Source of the DNA: Acidobacteriaceae bacterium | GTDB lineage: Bacteria; Acidobacteriota; Terriglobia; Terriglobales; Acidobacteriaceae | Assembly: GCA_003166055.1 (NCBI GenBank) | Contig: PMWR01000520.1 | Span: forward strand, 3,433-11,186 | Length of the DNA: 7,754 nt | Reading direction: 5' to 3' | In this document: in pieces, positions 6,801-7,754 of the stretch | Layout of the letters: each line of letters begins with the position of its first letter | Position numbering within the stretch: the stretch's first letter is position 1 | The notes under the pieces: model-generated | Told to the model about the DNA's origin: nothing | What the model saw: only the letters and a program-made list of their open reading frames with translations | The model's database searches: none | Made by a program: the position numbers and the translations under genes

Positions 6801-7635
6801 CGAAGCGTCCGTTGAGATCAACAGCGCATCGATTAGCGAGATCGTAACGGCGGCAGTGGGCGTAACGCCGGCCCCGATCCTTTCGCCAGCCGGTGGAACT
6901 TACACTTCCGCACAGCAAGTGACTATGAGCGATGCCAATCCCGCGGCAGTGATCTACTATGTCGAAGACTCCGGGACCAATGGCCTGCAGCCCAATCCCA
7001 ACATATCTCCTGTGTATGCATCTCCTATTTCAGTAACTGCCAGCCAGACCGTTGAGGCGCTGGCAATGGCGCCGGGATACATGGCTAGTCCCGTTGTTTC
7101 GGCTGACTATGTTATCAATTTGCCGGTGCCAGATTTTACTGAGACGCTGTCTCCAACCTCTTTGACCGTAACCGGTGGGGGAACTGCAACCACCCAAGTT
7201 AGCATAGCGCCGCTCAACGGGTTCAACCAAGCCGTATCGTTCGCATGCTCTGGGCTACCAGCAGGTGCATCGTGTAGTTTTTCGCCCTCGACTGTCACCC
7301 CTGGGGGTGCATCGATCTCAACAACTTTGACCGTTGCAACCAGTTCGAATGTGAGCAGCAGAGGTCCAGCGCGAATGCCCTTTGTGCCGGTCACCTCTGT
7401 TGCGCTGGCTCTCGGCTGGTTCGGCTTCAGGAAGCGATGGCCGCAATTGTTCTCGCTCTTCATCGTTGCGGTTACCGTTGGCCTGTTCTCGCTGAGCGCA
7501 TGTGGTGGATCTGGAAGTGGAGGTGGGGGAGGCGGGCAAAATCCACCACCAACGCCAACCACATCGACAGTTACGGTTATTGCAACATCCGGTGCCCTCT
7601 CTCACACGGCAACGTTGACTTTGACGGTGAACTAA
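3862..7635 (+). CDS. Secreted SBBP-repeat beta-propeller protein with Ig-like domains
   Basis: The product has 1257 residues. Residues 1-35 form a signal peptide with RR, the hydrophobic stretch ILPLVFVTFGLTHV and a likely cut after AFA. Residues 45-270 match the DUF7948-type domain that precedes SBBP repeats (SLPLSFEGNQGQ, VRFLSHGAGYSIFF, GVYPGVDLVYYGN, LEFDFELAAGADP). Residues 278-777 hold seven SBBP repeats (YSTYLGG...GNAYVTG...DFPVT.GAFQ...FV.K.N.TGT). Two Ig-like domains follow (about 786-889 and 892-994), then a chitobiase C-terminal-like domain (about 1001-1084; PILSPAGGTYTSAQQVTMS). From about 1091 comes a last Ig-like domain (LSPTSLTVTGGGT, NGFNQAVSFACSGLPAG), interrupted by two hydrophobic segments and a Gly-rich linker. 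No catalytic site is visible. A surface binding or adhesion role is inferred. The gene has its own ribosome binding site and appears monocistronic. Confidence 0.95.
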   Translation: MHISSLLPLMQHLRRILPLVFVTFGLTHVPHAFALGGSPEPTKQRIVSIYRSLPLSFEGNQGQADGDVRFLSHGAGYSIFFKDREAVLLLSKKRSVGKPSHSSGLGAHVPAQREEVNTDVVQMRLINAGNPMLTGEERLPGTVNYFVGNDAAQWHTGVSTFEKVRYRGVYPGVDLVYYGNSDRLEFDFELAAGADPRNVRIRFDGARKLTLDREGNLEIAAANGAIRFHKPAIYQPTDGNGRHAVEGSFRIIAGTTVSFNLGSYDRSKPLVIDPILNYSTYLGKSGQANAIVLDSEGNAYVTGWAGAAMPVTAGAVQSAPVHKVSGGTYQSVFVAKLNSTGTGIIYCTYLSGNGDDVANAIAVDAQGNAYLAGSTSSTNFPTTQSAFQTTNNIPPASYAQTQFPLPTGFVAEINSTGTALVYSTYLGGSATSEITGMALDAQGNAYVTGATDASDFPVTQGAFQSVSNISTDQETGFVSKVNSTGTGLVFSTYLGGSKLGNPLFYGANNLASPAGIALDASGNAYVTGATGSADFPTTPGAFQLTNDASEVTAFLTKINPTATGLVYSTFLGGTYWDDSLAVSVDSSGDAYLTGFTGSTDFPVTAGVFQPSVPPYGEQVAFVAKFNATGAGLIYSSFLGGEDSYNPPYATGTAIAVDGSGDAFVTGNTDLLDFPVTAGAFELENRTQLISGDDSSFLTKVNPAGTQLLYSTYLSGSGDGSGDSCDCAYGITLDSAGNPYIAGTTSSTDFPTTLGAFQGSITSAASSSNQIFVTQFNESEMKTLPATTTTVTSSVNPQLPGVPVTFTARVQNASGSVPTGTVGFSASYSPADPFTTSYFQSPWTTVPLDGAGMATYTTSSLQDGQNPIFVYYLGDAVNAPSSGSFMEVIASTFTTVTLTASTNPAPYGVPVVFTATVLDTAGNPATGDVNFLSVGANGENLGGSQMDPLNSAGQATWTAFAGYIGGLPVGVDQIQVQFIPAEASVEINSASISEIVTAAVGVTPAPILSPAGGTYTSAQQVTMSDANPAAVIYYVEDSGTNGLQPNPNISPVYASPISVTASQTVEALAMAPGYMASPVVSADYVINLPVPDFTETLSPTSLTVTGGGTATTQVSIAPLNGFNQAVSFACSGLPAGASCSFSPSTVTPGGASISTTLTVATSSNVSSRGPARMPFVPVTSVALALGWFGFRKRWPQLFSLFIVAVTVGLFSLSACGGSGSGGGGGGQNPPPTPTTSTVTVIATSGALSHTATLTLTVN
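4693..6192 (+). repeat. Seven tandem SBBP repeats (beta-propeller blades)
   Basis: Units begin at the Y/F-S/C-T/S-Y/F-L motif at 4693, 4897, 5125, 5329, 5560, 5761 and 5986. Each contains D..GNAYVTG, FP.T.GAFQ and a K/E.N.TGT segment. Lengths in residues are 68, 76, 68, 77, 67, 75 and about 68. Seven units fit a closed seven-bladed propeller. The DNA copies have diverged, so they are old duplications. Confidence 0.9.
7348..7566 (+). other. Hydrophobic insert within the last Ig-like domain of the SBBP protein
   Basis: These 73 codons (residues 1163-1235) encode a first hydrophobic segment (MPFVPVTSVALALGWFGF), a basic RKRW turn, a second (LFSLFIVAVTVGLFSLSAC) and the linker GGSGSGGGGGGQNPPPTPTT. 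Ig-type strands TTLTVATSS precede them and TVTVIATSGALSHTATLTLTVN resumes after them. Similar domains in other bacteria run directly from the first to the second, so the segment reads as an insert that could anchor the protein in a membrane. Confidence 0.6.
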
Positions 7636-7724
7636 TCCGCAATACGAATGCCGCTGGGAGATCGTTCGATGTAGTCAAATTTGTAGCAGCCAAAGCATCC
7701 AAGACCCGCAAGAATCAATAAGGC
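7632..7724 (-). other. Possible 3' end of a converging minus-strand gene (very short open frame)
   Basis: On the minus strand, a frame preceded by a stop (codon at 7725-7727) reads ALLILAGLGCFGCYKFDY then IERSPSGIRIAD and ends in TAG at 7634-7632, overlapping the SBBP stop codon. It has a hydrophobic start and a polar, protein-like tail. No ATG start is visible, so it could only be a broken or frameshifted gene end. Chance is the likelier explanation for 30 codons. Confidence 0.15.
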
Positions 7725-7754
7725 TCAGGACGTGGCCTGCAAACTGTTCCATCA
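7636..7754. other. Intergenic tail, no confident feature
   Basis: Apart from the short minus-strand frame above, these 119 bases show no gene, no strong hairpin followed by a T-run, and no clear promoter. Transcription termination of the SBBP gene is not evident from the sequence. Confidence 0.5.

Noticed and set aside
7375..7500. PEP-CTERM/exosortase sorting signal at the SBBP C-terminus
   Set aside because: There is no PEP motif, the hydrophobic-basic segment is followed by a second hydrophobic segment and 44 more residues, and the protein does not end after the basic cluster.
7107..7562. Minus-strand open frame of 151 codons
   Set aside because: It lies opposite the well-supported SBBP C-terminus; the Pro/Gly-rich translation reflects the poly-Gly linker on the other strand.

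Overview
The window looks like a piece of an acidobacterial chromosome (Terriglobales-like). This is an inference from two protein types common in that group: RHS proteins ending in a TGKERD...ESGNDYF...GRF.SPD tip, and large secreted SBBP-repeat proteins with the 'SFEGNQGQ' N-terminal domain and a 'RKRW...LSACGG' C-terminal segment. No RNA gene, transposase, CRISPR array or origin was seen.

Region 1 (1-3393) is the 3' part of an RHS locus. A large RHS gene enters from the left edge and ends at 2211. It carries YD repeats, the DHLG motif, the conserved core tip, a PxxxxDPxGL self-cleavage motif and a 214-residue variable C-terminus rich in Gly, hydrophobic residues and Cys. A small gene for a predicted four-helix membrane protein (2202-2747) overlaps its end by 10 bases and sits where an immunity gene normally lies. 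Next comes a second, orphan RHS tip (2830-3033) fused to a different C-terminus (to 3393). That C-terminus ends abruptly just after an RHAGDFGL motif resembling the start of colicin-D-like tRNase toxin domains. The layout reads as an active rhs-CT/immunity pair followed by a displaced, probably broken cassette.

Region 2 (3394-3861) has no confident gene. It holds an inverted repeat, an open frame whose translation looks protein-like (possibly a toxin or immunity relic), and a weak promoter candidate.

Region 3 (3862-7635) is one complete gene for a 1257-residue secreted protein. In order it has a signal peptide, a DUF7948-type domain, seven SBBP repeats (probably a seven-bladed beta-propeller), two Ig-like domains, a chitobiase C-terminal-like domain, and a last Ig-like domain that appears to be split by a 73-residue insert with two hydrophobic segments and a Gly-rich linker. 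The last 119 bases hold no confident gene; a short minus-strand reading frame converges on the SBBP gene stop.

Functionally, the RHS part is probably an exported toxin used between cells, with its protector downstream. The SBBP protein is probably a surface or secreted adhesion/binding protein. Nothing in the sequence links the two beyond adjacency.
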